Positions 21,386-32,815 of a stretch of DNA of 64,000 nucleotides are shown here, piece by piece. The DNA is from Capronia americana (taxonomy: Eukaryota; Ascomycota; Eurotiomycetes; Chaetothyriales; Herpotrichiellaceae). The stretch is taken from NCBI GenBank assembly GCA_016110215.1, contig JADWQD010000017.1, positions 558,001 through 622,000 of the forward strand, given 5' to 3'. A model generated the notes under the pieces. That model did not search any database. It was given only the letters and a program-made list of their open reading frames with translations, and was not told the origin of the DNA. Position numbers and translations under genes: made by a program. The number at the start of each line of letters is the position of its first letter. Position 1 is the first letter of the stretch.

Positions 21386-23229
21386 TCAAGTCATAAGCCT
21401 GCGTTTTTTGGCAGGTGTCGCAATATCACGAGTGCGACCGTGGTTGGGATCCCGCATACGCTGGACCGGCGTGACACCCTCGTAATGAGAAGAAGTGTAT
21501 GGCGATGAATGGTTCCTCTTCCTGTGGCGCCGTGCTGGTGTGGCGAGCGGAGAACTTGTCAGGTTGATGTCTAGATGCGGTGGCAGTCTGCTCATGGCAG
21601 GATCAGCGTTGCGTCGGAAAGCCGTCACATTGCCACTGTTGAGATGAGCGAAATCGTTGCCGAAGAGATTCTGGCTTTGAGGCATGGAGACAGGCGACGT
21701 GAGGCCGTCACTGTCTTCGGAATCGCTGTCAAAGCGTATCACGTCGGCCAGATCAATTACGTCTTCGCCGAGTTCGTCGGCCTGAAAGTCGGCCAACATA
21801 TCATCGCCAAATAAAAAGTTGGCAGAGGGATAGAATGCTTCGAGAGGACCAATCGCCTGCCCTTGGTTCAAGGAGCCATTGGCGACGGAGTTGAGGCTGG
21901 CAAGCATGATGTCCGGGGTTGGACCAACCATAAGGTCGGTTGACTCACGATCACCACCGTCGCTTTCCTCAATGAGCTCAGCAAATCCTACGTCAGGACT
22001 GGAAGTCTGAGATGCACCGTATCGACGAGCGAACTCTTCTCCCAGCAAGTGCGGATTGGTCATGAGAATGATCTTGCCCGAGGAGTCGAGAATACCAGAT
22101 GTCTTATCGCCTTCATCGATGAAGATTCCCCGGGGAGGCCCTTTACGACGAGCAGGCTTCTTACCAGACTTCTTGCGTGGGGGAGAAGACGGCGGTGACG
22201 CATCTCTTCTCTGTTCGACCCGATTTGGCGTGCTCTGGAGTGCTTCCTCCGGAAGGCAGTCGTCGGTCAGATCAGCTGCAGGGCGTTAGTCATCGTACAT
22301 GGACACAAATCACGCTTCAACATACAGTCATCCATATCATCAATTAGTCCGCCAACACGGTCGCCAACACCATGACTAGGAAATGGGGTGACGGGTAGCG
22401 CTGACGGCAATAGTGCGCGAGTGATGGTTGGCGACTCTGACATGCGCATGAAGATTGTAGGATCTGTGTCGGCAGCAAAATGCACTCGCCTCTCCGCAAC
22501 GGCTTCGGTCGCACTGTCACCGCTTTGGGAGGACGGGAAGCGATAGATGCTACCTTCACTGTCGTCGCCGAAGCCATAGGCGGATAAACCATCAATTTGG
22601 TTGAGGAAGTCAGTGTCACTTAGCTCTTCCTCCGGGAGCATGACAAGCAATTCTTGCTGCTGAATGCGATGTTCATCCAAGTCGTCGTCAGAGTCACTGA
22701 TGTCGTCAACAGCCTCATAGACATCGTTGTCATCTTCATCCGAGTCGGCGAAGACCTTCTGCTCGAATCGTTTTCTGTTCTCCTCAGGGGAGACATTCGG
22801 GTCTTCGTCATCCTCGTAGTAGTCGTCAAAATCGCCAAACATGCTGTCCGAGCCAGCAACGGAGACATTGTCGGGTTTATTCTGAAGTTTGCGCCCCGCC
22901 CCGTTCATGCGTCCAGAACGAGGCGGGGCTTTGACAGCTGGCAGGTCATCTTCATTATCAGCGTCTTCCTCGCTGTCTTCGTCCGACGCATCGTCCGCAC
23001 TGTCGAACCCACCGAAGCTGGACGAACTATCCACAGAGGCAGGGGTAGCCGCTCTCTTCCTTTTGCCAGCCTTCTTTGTGAGAGCGTATTTACGGACGGG
23101 TTTACTCTTCTTCCCATTGGCAGGTTCATACAGGTCATTTGGATGTTCCTTCGACGACTTTGTCATTTTGATGGTGGAGCCCAGCATTGGCTGCCGACCT
23201 CGAGAATTGCGGGTGTAGAGACGAGACAT
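21386..23229 (-). CDS. Acidic, probably nuclear protein of unknown function
   Basis: The model complement(join(21386..22275, 22326..23229)) gives 597 residues across a 50-nt intron with a GTATGT donor and GACTAAC branch site. The start is MSRLYTRNSRGRQP at 23229; no ATG lies further upstream in frame. The N-terminus is basic (KKSKPVRKYALTKKAGKRKR, a nuclear-localisation-like run), then come several Asp/Glu/Ser blocks (DDASDEDSEEDADNEDD; DSDEDDNDVYEAVDDISDSDDD), a second basic cluster after splicing (PPRKKSGKKPARRKGPPRGIF) and a basic end (PARRHRKRN; PAKKRRLMT). This composition is typical of chromatin or ribosome-biogenesis proteins. No catalytic domain was recognised. A promoter region of about 1.3 kb lies upstream. 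Confidence 0.85.
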
Positions 23230-24554
23230 CGCGAGCGTCTTGCAGGTATTAAGAGGATCAAGAGTAGGAATATGTGTGGGAGAAAGCGACAAGTTGATTT
23301 GAGGTACAGGTGAGTGGGCGAAGGGTCGTCCTGGGTGAGAATATCGAGGTCAACACCTTCTGTCGCTGAGGACAAGATGGTGCCGTGCTGGTGTGTAGAT
23401 GAAGCAATTTCGAGAGCAGTAGTGGTCGTGAGCTCCTACGCGGTAGAGCCTCGAAAGAGTAAATATCGAAACGAGGATTTGCTGAGGCACTGCTTGACTG
23501 ACCACGAGAGACCCCGGCAAGGGGCCTCTCCGGCCGTCTAGAAAGCAGCGAAGGCCATAGCAAAAGACGATCCTCGAACGATATATGGTAATAATGCTTG
23601 TCCTAGTTGCTTGATCTGGTGATAATGGTGCGGTGGTGATATTGGCGTTGTGCTTGGAAGAGAGAAAAGAGAGAAAGTCAGCACAAGGGCAGAAAAAGGC
23701 TGCACTTTGTACAGGCCCGCACTTGCGTCGCTACATCCACAGACCTGCGCATGCAATGGCCACTAACCGTGCAGGCGGAAGGAGAATATCCTGCTAGCCT
23801 GGAACTGTTACTCGCTAACATACTCCGGTTAAGCATCTCTCCACCAGGCGGATCTAAACGCCTTCACACCGCTATTCCCGCGTGTCTTTACTGGGCAACC
23901 GCCTTGTCTCTATGCTACGTAGAGCAGCATAATTGGTTACGGGCTACATGTTCGAGTACCGCTCGTCACTGCCAGACTTGACTCATTCATTCTACGTGCG
24001 TTCTCAGTTCTGTGTCACTTGGCAGTCAGTCGAGAATGTAAAGGTTTTGCTGACTGCTCGAGGGAAAAAAAATCATTGTGCTCCAAAACCCCTCGCGTGC
24101 TCCGTCGCCTCCGGACCAGCCAATCAGAGCGGAATTTGTGAATGCAGTGACTCAATGTGCCAAGAACAACCCCTCGCCTATCAAACTCAATTTGAAGAAG
24201 CTGCGCAGCGAGCCTGTGGCTCACAGCAGTCCGGAACCCATGCAGCCCGCGGTTGACGGACGTCTTCATTATGAGATACCAAAGCGTAGTAGCGCAGCTG
24301 ATCGAATAGCCCTTTTTCGCCGGTTTTAGTCAGAGCAGAGTCATACCAGGTCATTTACTCATCGTGATACAGTTTCAACGGTGGAGCAGCTCCTAGCGCT
24401 AACAACCAGAGACGCAGGAGAGAAAAAATAGAGAATACCCCACAACGCTGGCCTCGACTCGCTTTCATCATAATGCGGCACATCATCACGCGTTCATTCT
24501 CCCCATTGATCAATCTCAAGTTGATGGAAGAGAATCCGATACGATACCGATTGG
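23230..24554. other. Intergenic between two minus-strand genes
   Basis: About 1.3 kb holding the promoter of the acidic protein gene and the 3' end of the membrane protein gene. Small open frames lack motifs. No repeats or RNA genes were seen. Confidence 0.5.
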
Positions 24555-25859
24555 TCAGGGTACCGTCGTTGGAGGAATGAGGTTTGGCTCCACTTGGACT
24601 GGCTGCTCAAGCACCTCTGTCGCTTGCTTCGCCGCTTCCACCTCCTGAATCCCAGCCTTCACGTCTTCGATGGAAGCTCCTTTGTCGGCAGTCGTTGTCG
24701 GATGTTCGTCCGGATGTTCTGCCCTGAACTCCACGTCTAGCTTCTGCATCTCCTCTTCTGTAAGCTGTCGTTCCTTCTCCAATCTAACTTCTCTGCCGCG
24801 TTTGTGACAGTACCAGAAGACAAATAGAAGTACTGTCAAAATCAGTCAGCCATTCTCAAGCATTGTAGGCAACATCGCGTTCAGGGAGTACTTACCGAAC
24901 ATGGCCAGAGACCACAGCACATTTACTCCCATAAATGCAGGGAATCTTGCGCGGAGGAAGTTCACAATCGATCTTAGCGTGGCCGTTATGGCAGTTGGTT
25001 TACCGACCAACTCTTTCAGCGACGGCGTCTTGATGCCCATTTTCTTCGCGGCAGCGGCCGCTTTCCCAGCATTTTCCATGTTGACCCCGCTTTTCTGCGC
25101 CCGCTCAGCTGCGGCTGCCATAATCTCTGGAGCAAACCCCTTGGTCATTGTCTCTGGAAGACGCTCAATGAGTTTCTGGAGAAAGCCTGGGAGAGAGTTG
25201 AAAGTGCTTTGCAACTGCCTGTCACTGTTGGTCAACAGTTTCTCTAAGTCATCGTATGCTGTGGGGACGCCATTGACGAGGTCCTTGAATACAAGGTTGA
25301 ACTTCTGCAGGAGCTCTTGGGTTTCGTCGCTAATTGAGAAGACGCGATTGTTGACAGCAGCAAGGTTGAGTCGTTCGAGCATGATTGTCATGTCCTCTTC
25401 CTCCTTCTCCGCTTGCTTCTCTTCTTCCGTTTCTTCAGCTTCGCGCTTTTTGAGATCTGCTGCGATGTCATCTAACCCAGCAGCAGTAGTCTCGTTCAAC
25501 TGGCGCTTTGCATCTCGACTGTCGCGCCTGAGCCAGCTCCACGCCTTTCTCGGTCTTGACTCTCTCGTCTCTGTCACTGGCGTAATATCGCCCTGCTGCA
25601 TCAGGTCAGGCTCCTCGGCAAGTTCGGTCGGTGTCCCAGGAGGCAGAGGTACGTTCTGTGCTCCATCCATGAGAGCAAGCTGCGCATCCTTTACTGGCGT
25701 GGGCACATCAGGCCGTGCTGGTAGTGGAGGTGGGTTTTCCTGCGACGTTATGCGATCGAGGAATTTCTCGTCCTCTTCCGACAAGACAGGCGCCTCAGAC
25801 TTGCGTGCCGTCGCAAGGTGGGCTTTGGCTTTGATGTAATTGATATATTCCATTGCCAT
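24555..25859 (-). CDS. Conserved fungal membrane protein with charged coiled-coil region
   Basis: The model complement(join(24555..24832, 24896..25859)) gives 413 residues across a 63-nt intron. The start is ATG 25859 (MAMEYINYIKAKAH); a second ATG lies two codons downstream. The N-terminal half has a proline-rich linker (PPPLPARPDVPTP) and a Glu/Lys coiled coil (LKKREAEETEEEKQAEKEEED). A helical segment with TMTKGFAPEIMAAAAERAQ follows. One transmembrane helix, ALWS-type (VNVLWSLAMF joined to VLLFVFWYCHKRGRE across the intron), lies near residue 320, then a charged tail. I do not recognise a characterised family and would not assign a function. It shares a promoter region with the Myb-like gene. 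Confidence 0.85.
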
Positions 25860-26790
25860 AATGCTGGACCTATCCGCAAACTTCAATTACAAGTGAATAT
25901 CTAGGATGGTAGCAAGAAACCTAGGCTTTGCGAAAGAAAGATGAACGGAATGAACGCAGCGGGATTAGGAGGGTATCACAATTGTTATCGATGATGAACA
26001 GGAAATGCATCTCGAGCACATGGTAGAAGGCCGATGATGGAGAGCTGGTGCCCGCGCCACAATGACGTCAATACCAGAAGTTGGCGCTGTTGGCATTATC
26101 ACAAAATCGAGGAGCCAATTAACACATGGACCGACACACCAGGCACGACCAGGCTAGAATGCGACCCTCTTCAAACTCGAATGTTCATTTTCATTGTCAG
26201 GAAATCAATTGTGCTTGATTTGGACTCCTTGATGGTAATGGGGTAACGGTAGCCTCAGGTTACGTTTGCAGTGATGGGACGAGAGGTGACCCGTATCGGG
26301 GCGAGAGTTCATGTCAGGCGCAAGAGCCGCCATTTGAAAGAGAACAACAGCATTGAACGCAGCCCAAATCAAAGAGAGCAACATCGGGTACGGTATCAAG
26401 ACACGTGCTGTAATCCTGCTGAACTTTGTGAATGCCAAGTGATACTTCTGACACTTTACTCTCACTGGCAGTGCAACTGAAGTTGAAGGAGGCTGTGACT
26501 CTGTTGCCAGGAGCCATATGTTTGAGACCATTCTCCCATCGCGGTCTGGGGACATAACCTTCCCAGGTAGTTTCAACAGTTCACATCGAGCACGTGAAGT
26601 TAGATATCGCCCTTCCAACAAGTGTCCCACAATCACTCTCAGCTTCACTTGCCTTTTTCATCACTTCGGCTGCCTCTGTTCGTAAACCTGATCGTTTCAC
26701 ACAATCGGACCGTCATCCCTTCGCTACTGGCACTCACCTTTGGTGTTCTTCATTGTGCCTTTCTGCTGCCCAGCTCTGACGAGAACTAGA
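25860..26790. other. Divergent promoter region
   Basis: About 0.9 kb between the membrane protein (minus) and the Myb-like protein (plus). No motif-bearing open frame. Confidence 0.5.
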
Positions 26791-27960
26791 ATGTCGTATT
26801 CGCCCGCAATGCAAGCGAACGCCGCGGACACCAACAGTGGCGGCAACGAACACTACCGACTGCGTTTCCAGAACCTCAGCTTTCGAGGGAAAACTCTTGC
26901 AGACCCTTCGATGAAAGTTGCCCCTTCGCTCGTCTTCCATCAGAGCACTCACGGCCTCCCCTACTTTGCGCACCAGCAGCTAGATCCGAATTACTTCCCA
27001 CTAGGCAAGTCTGCACTCAAGTTCTGCGAAATAGCAAAGAACTGCTTCTTCGGTTCTAACTATTCCCAGCTGTCGGTCGGCCAGTTGGCGGTCCGTTACT
27101 AGATGGAGAAGGAAGCGACCGGGGCTGGGACGACGATGACAGTGATGTTGGAGCCGATGTCGAATCCGACGCGGACGACGACCTGTATCTCGATAGGCCA
27201 AAGCGTCGCCGCAAGTTCGAGTCCTCGAAGATAGCAAATGCAGCCGAGCTCAAGAAGATGAAGATCCAAGGAGGCCGACCTGCCGTGGCGAAGAAAGTCA
27301 CGGCCGATCTAGATTCCGATGACGAGATGATTGTCCGCATGAAGGAAGCAAGATATCTAGAAAAGGACATAGCAAAGGCTCTCATCGATCAGGGTCGCAC
27401 TGCGTACAATCCCAAGACCATTGGCACTCGCTGGAGGCGCATCAAGGCAGCCTTACAGAAGAGACAGGACGATTTGCTTGATGCGGACTTGACAGATTGG
27501 CATGAGGGCGATGTATGACCTTCCCGTTGACTTTGTGTCGGTGAGACTGACTGCCGTTAGGATGATGTTCTCTTACAAGCTGTGGTCAAGACCGACAAGG
27601 AGGTTAAGAGGCTCAAAGAAGAGATCGAAGCTAAGAAATGGCGTATGGTGGCAGATCAGATCAAGAGCCTGAAGGCAAGTTTGGTGCTTTCAATGCAATC
27701 TCAAATCGATACTGACAGTCTCATAGCCCGTTGTCAATTTCTCGCAGAATGCTTGTCGTGATCGATATCAAGCTCTTCAGACAGGCACTGCGAAGCCCAC
27801 TCCCGAGTCGATTGAGAACCCTACGGATGATATCCTCGAGCGCATCAAATCGCGAAAGGACAAGGAGCGAAAGATCGCCGAAAGCAGCCAGTACAGTGCC
27901 TTAGAGCAGAAGAACGTCGAGGCGAATGGATGGACATCAAGGATGCGGACCTATTTCTAG
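26791..27960 (+). CDS. Myb/SANT-like DNA-binding protein, probable 3' frameshift
   Basis: Exons 26791..27004, 27070..27512, 27561..27674 and 27727..27960 give 334 residues. Introns 1 (65 nt) and 3 (52 nt) appear to use GC donors (AG|GCAAGT); intron 2 is GT-AG. The protein has an acidic patch (GWDDDDSDVGADVESDADDD), a basic nuclear-type run (RPKRRRKFESSK) and two helix-turn-helix-like units: DSDDEMIVRMKEARYLEKDI with IGTRWRRIKAAL, and DDVLLQAVVK with FSQNACRDRYQAL, the latter close to a SANT repeat. A nuclear DNA- or chromatin-binding role is inferred. Near 27909 the convincing reading moves to another frame (EERRGEWMDIKDADLFLDR), which could then splice at 27978/28065 and end at 28079, so the last residues of this model may be wrong. 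Confidence 0.75.
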
Positions 27961-28925
27961 ATAGGACGGACGCCCAAGTCAGTGAGGGAATGCACCAGTT
28001 GCCTTGGGTGCGCCGACTCTACACACCAGGCACTCCCACATCATAACGGCACTTTTGTCCTCAGCAACGGCAGGAGTGATTGCGACATGGCTTCAGCCTG
28101 GCTGAATTTCCCAATCAACAACCGATCCGCTGGATGGATATCGAGATTCCGACGTTGATAGAACACTTCGGGTGACGCTAAGGAGCTTCGTCAGAAACCT
28201 CGCTATCAGGACTGTTACCTGTAGCTGGATTGACTCTGAGGGGCGCCGGAACATTTTCGAAGGATGACAACGTCACGAGCTGGGGTCTGGTCTCTTGTTA
28301 CTCTGGAGCGATCTCCGCTGTGGGCACGAGACGCGTGCGGATGTCGAACGCGGTCAGCTGACAATGTCAACAAAAGGATTCACAAAATATCGTGGAAACT
28401 TCATCTCATCACTTTGCACGATTGCTCCGCCCCATCCCCGCGGCTTTCGAGCTCGCTTCTGCGCCTTGTACTGCAAGCGTGCCTGGAGATAGGCGCAGTT
28501 CATCAATCATGATTTGACAGCGCAACTTCGTTGGCGTGGTTGCCTTCGCCAAGCCCTGCAGCCGCCTGCGCCCTGGGTATATCTTTCGCTTCGTCCGTTC
28601 TATCTTCCTTCCTTTCCTTTCCTCACGCAAACGAGCAGGCAAAGCAACGCGTGTCCGGAAATCTTTGTTTGGGCAAAGGCTTTCGAACCGTCGAGTTTTC
28701 TGAGTGGTTTCCATTGGCTGTTGGCTCTCAATCTCTCCGGATGAGGCTGGCAGGCGAGGGGGTCATCCAGGAGACTGCGCAGCTCACTGATCACCTGGTA
28801 CTGTGAATCAAGCGTCGCTCAAGAAAACCTATCACGCTCTCTACAATCATCATAGGTTCTTCTGCCGTTCCTTCATACCTTCCTTCGCTCGTTCGTGTAT
28901 CTCTGGATCTTGACAAACAACAAGA
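27961..28925. other. Intergenic, including possible true 3' end of the Myb-like gene
   Basis: The first about 120 bp may still be coding in a shifted frame (see the Myb-like gene). The rest is the promoter of the first BTB gene; short open frames lack motifs. Confidence 0.5.
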
Positions 28926-29883
28926 ATGCCAATTCGCTCTTTCGACGAGATGTTCAAGCGATCGTTCAACACCAGGGATGGTCGCATCGTTAAGTCGAAG
29001 ACCACAAAGACCAATTATCCCGAACATGTGAAGAAGAAGATGCAGGACACTGTGGACGCCGGCTCGCCAGTGGCAAGGTAGGCAGCAGCCAGAAGGCCTG
29101 CGCCTGGTCAATTTGCTGATCGCAATGCAGTACGCTGACGAGTCCCATTGTCACCTTGGTGGTGGGTCATGAACAGCGTCTTTTCGCTGCTCACGAAGAC
29201 GTCCTCTGTCATTCACCCTACTTCGTTGCAGCTCTGAAAGGCCAGTTCCTGCAAGGCGGGGCGAAGAGGGTGGAACTGCCCGATGAAGAACCCGAAATCC
29301 TGTCCTGCGTCCTCGAGTTTCTGTACAAGGGTGACTACTATCCCCGCTTGCTGCACAACAAGCGCCGAAACACTTGGGATCTCGAGAATGCCGAGGAGGA
29401 TCTAAAAATTGGTGGCCGCGGAAGCAGCACATCGACAATCTATCTGTCTGAAGCTGGTGGCGATGTTCTCAGGGACACCGCCGTGTACTGTGCTGCCGAT
29501 AGATACAACCTGGAAGAGCTGAAGCGCGTGGCTCTACGGAAACAAGGGCTCCAATCGGGAATCCAAGTTGATGTGATCTTGCGCTCGGCTCGGTATGCGT
29601 ACGCACATACACCGGACACGGAGTCGCGACTCCGCGCTCATTACTTGGCTCTGATCATTCGAAGTCGCAAGACTTTCAAGAGGAGCGGAACCATGCAGAT
29701 GGAAATGGAGAATGGGGGCAAATTGTTTTTCGACCTGTTTGTGGCCATGTGCAATCACATCGATGACATTGTCGAGATCAGGTAAGCCCATCCGTGATTT
29801 TGCGATAGGATGGCTCAATGGTGGCTAGTGGCAGGCGCTTACATCTGTCCCCCAGCAACAGCAGGTCTCCCAAAGTCATCTAA
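28926..29883 (+). CDS. BTB/POZ domain protein
   Basis: Exons 28926..29077 and 29131..29781 are certain by frame; a third small exon 29856..29883 is likely because the stop at 29783-29785 lies inside a strong GTAAGC donor, giving 276 residues (268 if unspliced). A basic N-terminus (MPIRSFDEMFKRSFNTRDGR) precedes a BTB fold at about residues 50-125: VTLVVGHEQRLFAAHEDVLC, SPYFVAALKG and VELPDEEPEILSCVLEFLY. The remainder is helical with no kelch, MATH or zinc-finger partner domain. Fungal BTB-only proteins of this kind are numerous and mostly uncharacterised; some act as adaptors for CUL3 ubiquitin ligase. A second, diverged BTB-like gene follows on the same strand. Confidence 0.88.
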
Positions 29884-30790
29884 AGGCTGCAAGCGCTCGC
29901 AAGCAGGATCGATGGTTTGGAGCTATGATGTGAGGTAGGACAGCATGTTCACCAGGACCGTTGGCATCGACTACGGGTCTTCTGGAAACCCGTTCGCTGG
30001 CTTTGACAGCAAGCAACAAAACTCCACTTCTCGAGGTTGGCCGACGACAAACTTGCTGGTCTCATCTGAGAACCCTACTCTTTCTAATGGCACCTGATTT
30101 GGCGCAATTACGGCTTTCCGCTCTTTCACAACAACGAAACCTGGGGTTTTGACAATCTCAGGGAAGTAATCGACTCAATACAGACACAGTGTGCGATCTA
30201 CAACTCGCAACTCTTATGTATTTTTGGGTTGTCTTTCTCGACTCAGCTCGGCGATGACATCTGATATGGTGAAGCTACCTTTCGGCCTGATCCCTTGGGA
30301 TTGGGCATGGAAACCTCTATGATCAAGAAATAGGAAATGAGAGATTCGGCCACCTCAAACTTTCCATCACGATCTGCTTCTCATTGAACTGACACTCTGC
30401 AGTAGGCCTTTCTGGCGAACAGTGAATATTGGTGTCCGAACAAGAGCCTCGACTGTGACTTCTCTGGTCCGTTTCTTCACATGCTCTGCGTTTCGCCTGC
30501 TCTGAGTTTCAATTCGAGGACTGACCTTAAATGTCTTTTGGCTATCACTCACTCGTCCTCCCTTTAGCTACCAACTCTTCCCTCTCTTTCTAGCTTTTCT
30601 CTTATACACCTCGCATTGATGGTATGGGCATATCGCAACGTCTGACTTCTCTGATGGTTGCTAACGTGCTGGCACCTCTGATATTGAAATTCTGGTTGAT
30701 GATACCTATTGGGTCCAAGTTGCGACTACGGCCTCATCGACTATCTCCATTACAACTTTCAATCTAGCCTCTTCTCGAGTTGCGTTCGTC
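29884..30790. other. Intergenic between the two BTB-type genes
   Basis: About 0.9 kb, pyrimidine-rich near 30540-30600. Probably the promoter and leader of the second BTB-type gene. Nothing else recognised. Confidence 0.5.
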
Positions 30791-31813
30791 ATGTCAGGAG
30801 GCTGGGATGAGCATAAAGTGTCAGCGGACGAGCTAGACCACGAAGAACAAGAAGCCGAATTACTGTTCGTGCCAGAGTCTGCAGGGGATGAGGTAGAGGA
30901 GATCGGATGGAGAGCTTTTCGACCAGGCTTCCGAACCACGGGAAGAAAACGCCCAAGGGTATGTACGGAGAGGAAGCTACCAAGAGCTTCGATGAATTCA
31001 TCATGGCAATCGCAACACGCCAGGTCTCGACCACCAGTCAGGATCAAGTCCGAAGCTGAAAGTCAGGCCTTAGTTGGTCTGCGATTGAAGCCACCTGAGG
31101 AGAGGGTAAGAATCTACGTGGGATCTAACAACACAACCTACGAAGTGTGCTTGGAGGACCTCGAAGAATCTCCAGTACTGAAAGGGTTAGTGAACACGAC
31201 AGGCGCTCAAACACCATTTATCATGCACCCACAGTTGACGGAAATTTCGGCGAATCACTTTCACTCGGTATATGAGTTTCTCTTGACACGAGAATACATG
31301 CCTGCACTGCTCGACAATCTCCAAGGACAAAATATACTTCCCAAGCGACTGGATGGGTGCACCTCGGCAGGGCACTATCAAAACGAAGCATTGAAAGGAG
31401 CTCATCTATATGTAATCGCGAAGCGCCTCGGAATGAGGAACATGCAGGATCTGGTTATCCGGAAACTTACTCAAGCTCAGCACCATGAATACGGTATCGA
31501 ATGTCTACTCGGGGTGGCGATGATCGTGTTTTCGAGAGCGAAGGCGAACACAATGCTTGGAGCATGCAATCCCGGGCGCCTTGGGGACAGTCAAAACGAC
31601 CAAGGCGATCGAGACGTTCTCGAAGAGTGGCTCGTCCAGACCTTGGGAGACAAGCTGCAGCCCATGATGATCAATCACGCTCAGTTGTTCTTCGAGGTCG
31701 CGAACCATGGTGCTTGTGCAGCTCGCGGGTTTGGTGTCAGGGTACTGCGACGAAAGATCGAGTTTTGGGACACAGTGGGCGTCGATGTCATCGCGATTGA
31801 AGACGACGAGTGA
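30791..31813 (+). CDS. Diverged BTB/POZ-like protein
   Basis: A single-exon 340-residue protein. An acidic/basic low-complexity N-terminus (about 90 residues) precedes a BTB-like region: ERVRIYVGSNNTTYEVCLED, LEESPVLKGLV, then FHSVYEFLLTREYMPALL at about 100-175, which matches the beta-strand/helix pattern of BTB though the core VHK-type motif is replaced. The second half has helices AHLYVIAKRLGMRNMQDLVIRKL, typical of the region after BTB in fungal proteins. No other domain was seen. It follows the other BTB gene on the same strand, and the two may be old paralogues, but similarity outside the fold is low. Function unknown. Confidence 0.82.
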   Translation: MSGGWDEHKVSADELDHEEQEAELLFVPESAGDEVEEIGWRAFRPGFRTTGRKRPRVCTERKLPRASMNSSWQSQHARSRPPVRIKSEAESQALVGLRLKPPEERVRIYVGSNNTTYEVCLEDLEESPVLKGLVNTTGAQTPFIMHPQLTEISANHFHSVYEFLLTREYMPALLDNLQGQNILPKRLDGCTSAGHYQNEALKGAHLYVIAKRLGMRNMQDLVIRKLTQAQHHEYGIECLLGVAMIVFSRAKANTMLGACNPGRLGDSQNDQGDRDVLEEWLVQTLGDKLQPMMINHAQLFFEVANHGACAARGFGVRVLRRKIEFWDTVGVDVIAIEDDE

Positions 31814-32815
31814 CGGGAAGAGAGAATGACGCTGTCATTGCTTTTGGGATCCTCGTAGGTGCCTCGGATGTGGACTCTCAGATTAGTTAAGCTGACGGGC
31901 TTCGAACAGCCACCTAGACAGCGACGCAGGTGACAGCTCAAAAACCATAATGCTCCAGCAACGACCTTCTGAATTTGTCGACGTATCAACAAGCCTCTGA
32001 GCTGTTATCTCCGGCGGCTTTGGCACGTCTCCCTCATCAGATCACTGGCTTAACGTGGAGACAAGGAGATCAGTTATCACTCCGGCATTTTCATCGGGCA
32101 CCCATACAAATGATACTCGTACTCGTACAATGCATAGCCTCGGTCAAAGATTCCTCGGGACCCTCCACCGTGGGCCCCGGTTGGTGCCCGGATCTGCTCG
32201 CTTGTCACTGCGCTTCAACCCCACCATCCACCATTTGTTTCCCCTCACTACGGAGCAGCCCCGCGCGCATTTGTCCTTCAAATTTCCAACAGCTCCAAAT
32301 GGACTGTGCGGTGGCAGATTTGTCGAGACGATGACATGGCTTTCCTCGACCTGATGCTTCCCTTTCCGGGCGCTAGGTCATCCGTCTGCAGATGGATGAC
32401 ACTTGGATCCTACGCCGCGTCACGAGCTGTGATGGCCGGGTTGAAGCTCTGTTCTCCCCGTGGGCTAGATACAACGAGTCAGTGGCCATGACACTCTCTT
32501 CAAAGCCCTAGGTATGCGGCAATAAGGCTCGGATCCAGAGCTGTACCATGCCGAGAACACATTGGCTGCCCGTTTATGCAGGCAATCCTGAGAACATCGA
32601 ACCCCTCTTCTCGCCCCTTGCCCTCTCATCTGGCGCGTCTCATGCACCATGGTTCCCCCGGACGTGGTCGCTCTAGGGTACATAACCAAGCGCGTCTCCC
32701 AGCCCAGACCCTCCTGGCCGCCTTATACTCTTCACTGCTCGTCTCTCCAGTTGTGTCGTGTTCCTCTGTGCCCTGACATCCCAGATCCGTGTCCTGACTT
32801 ACAAGCTTCTTCACC
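31814..32815. other. Intergenic: promoter of the second alcohol dehydrogenase
   Basis: About 1 kb without a supported gene. Several short overlapping open frames on both strands lack motifs. Confidence 0.5.

Noticed and set aside
24901..25839. 312-codon plus-strand open frame
   Set aside because: Antisense shadow of the coiled-coil membrane protein; composition is the complement of a Glu/Lys-rich region.
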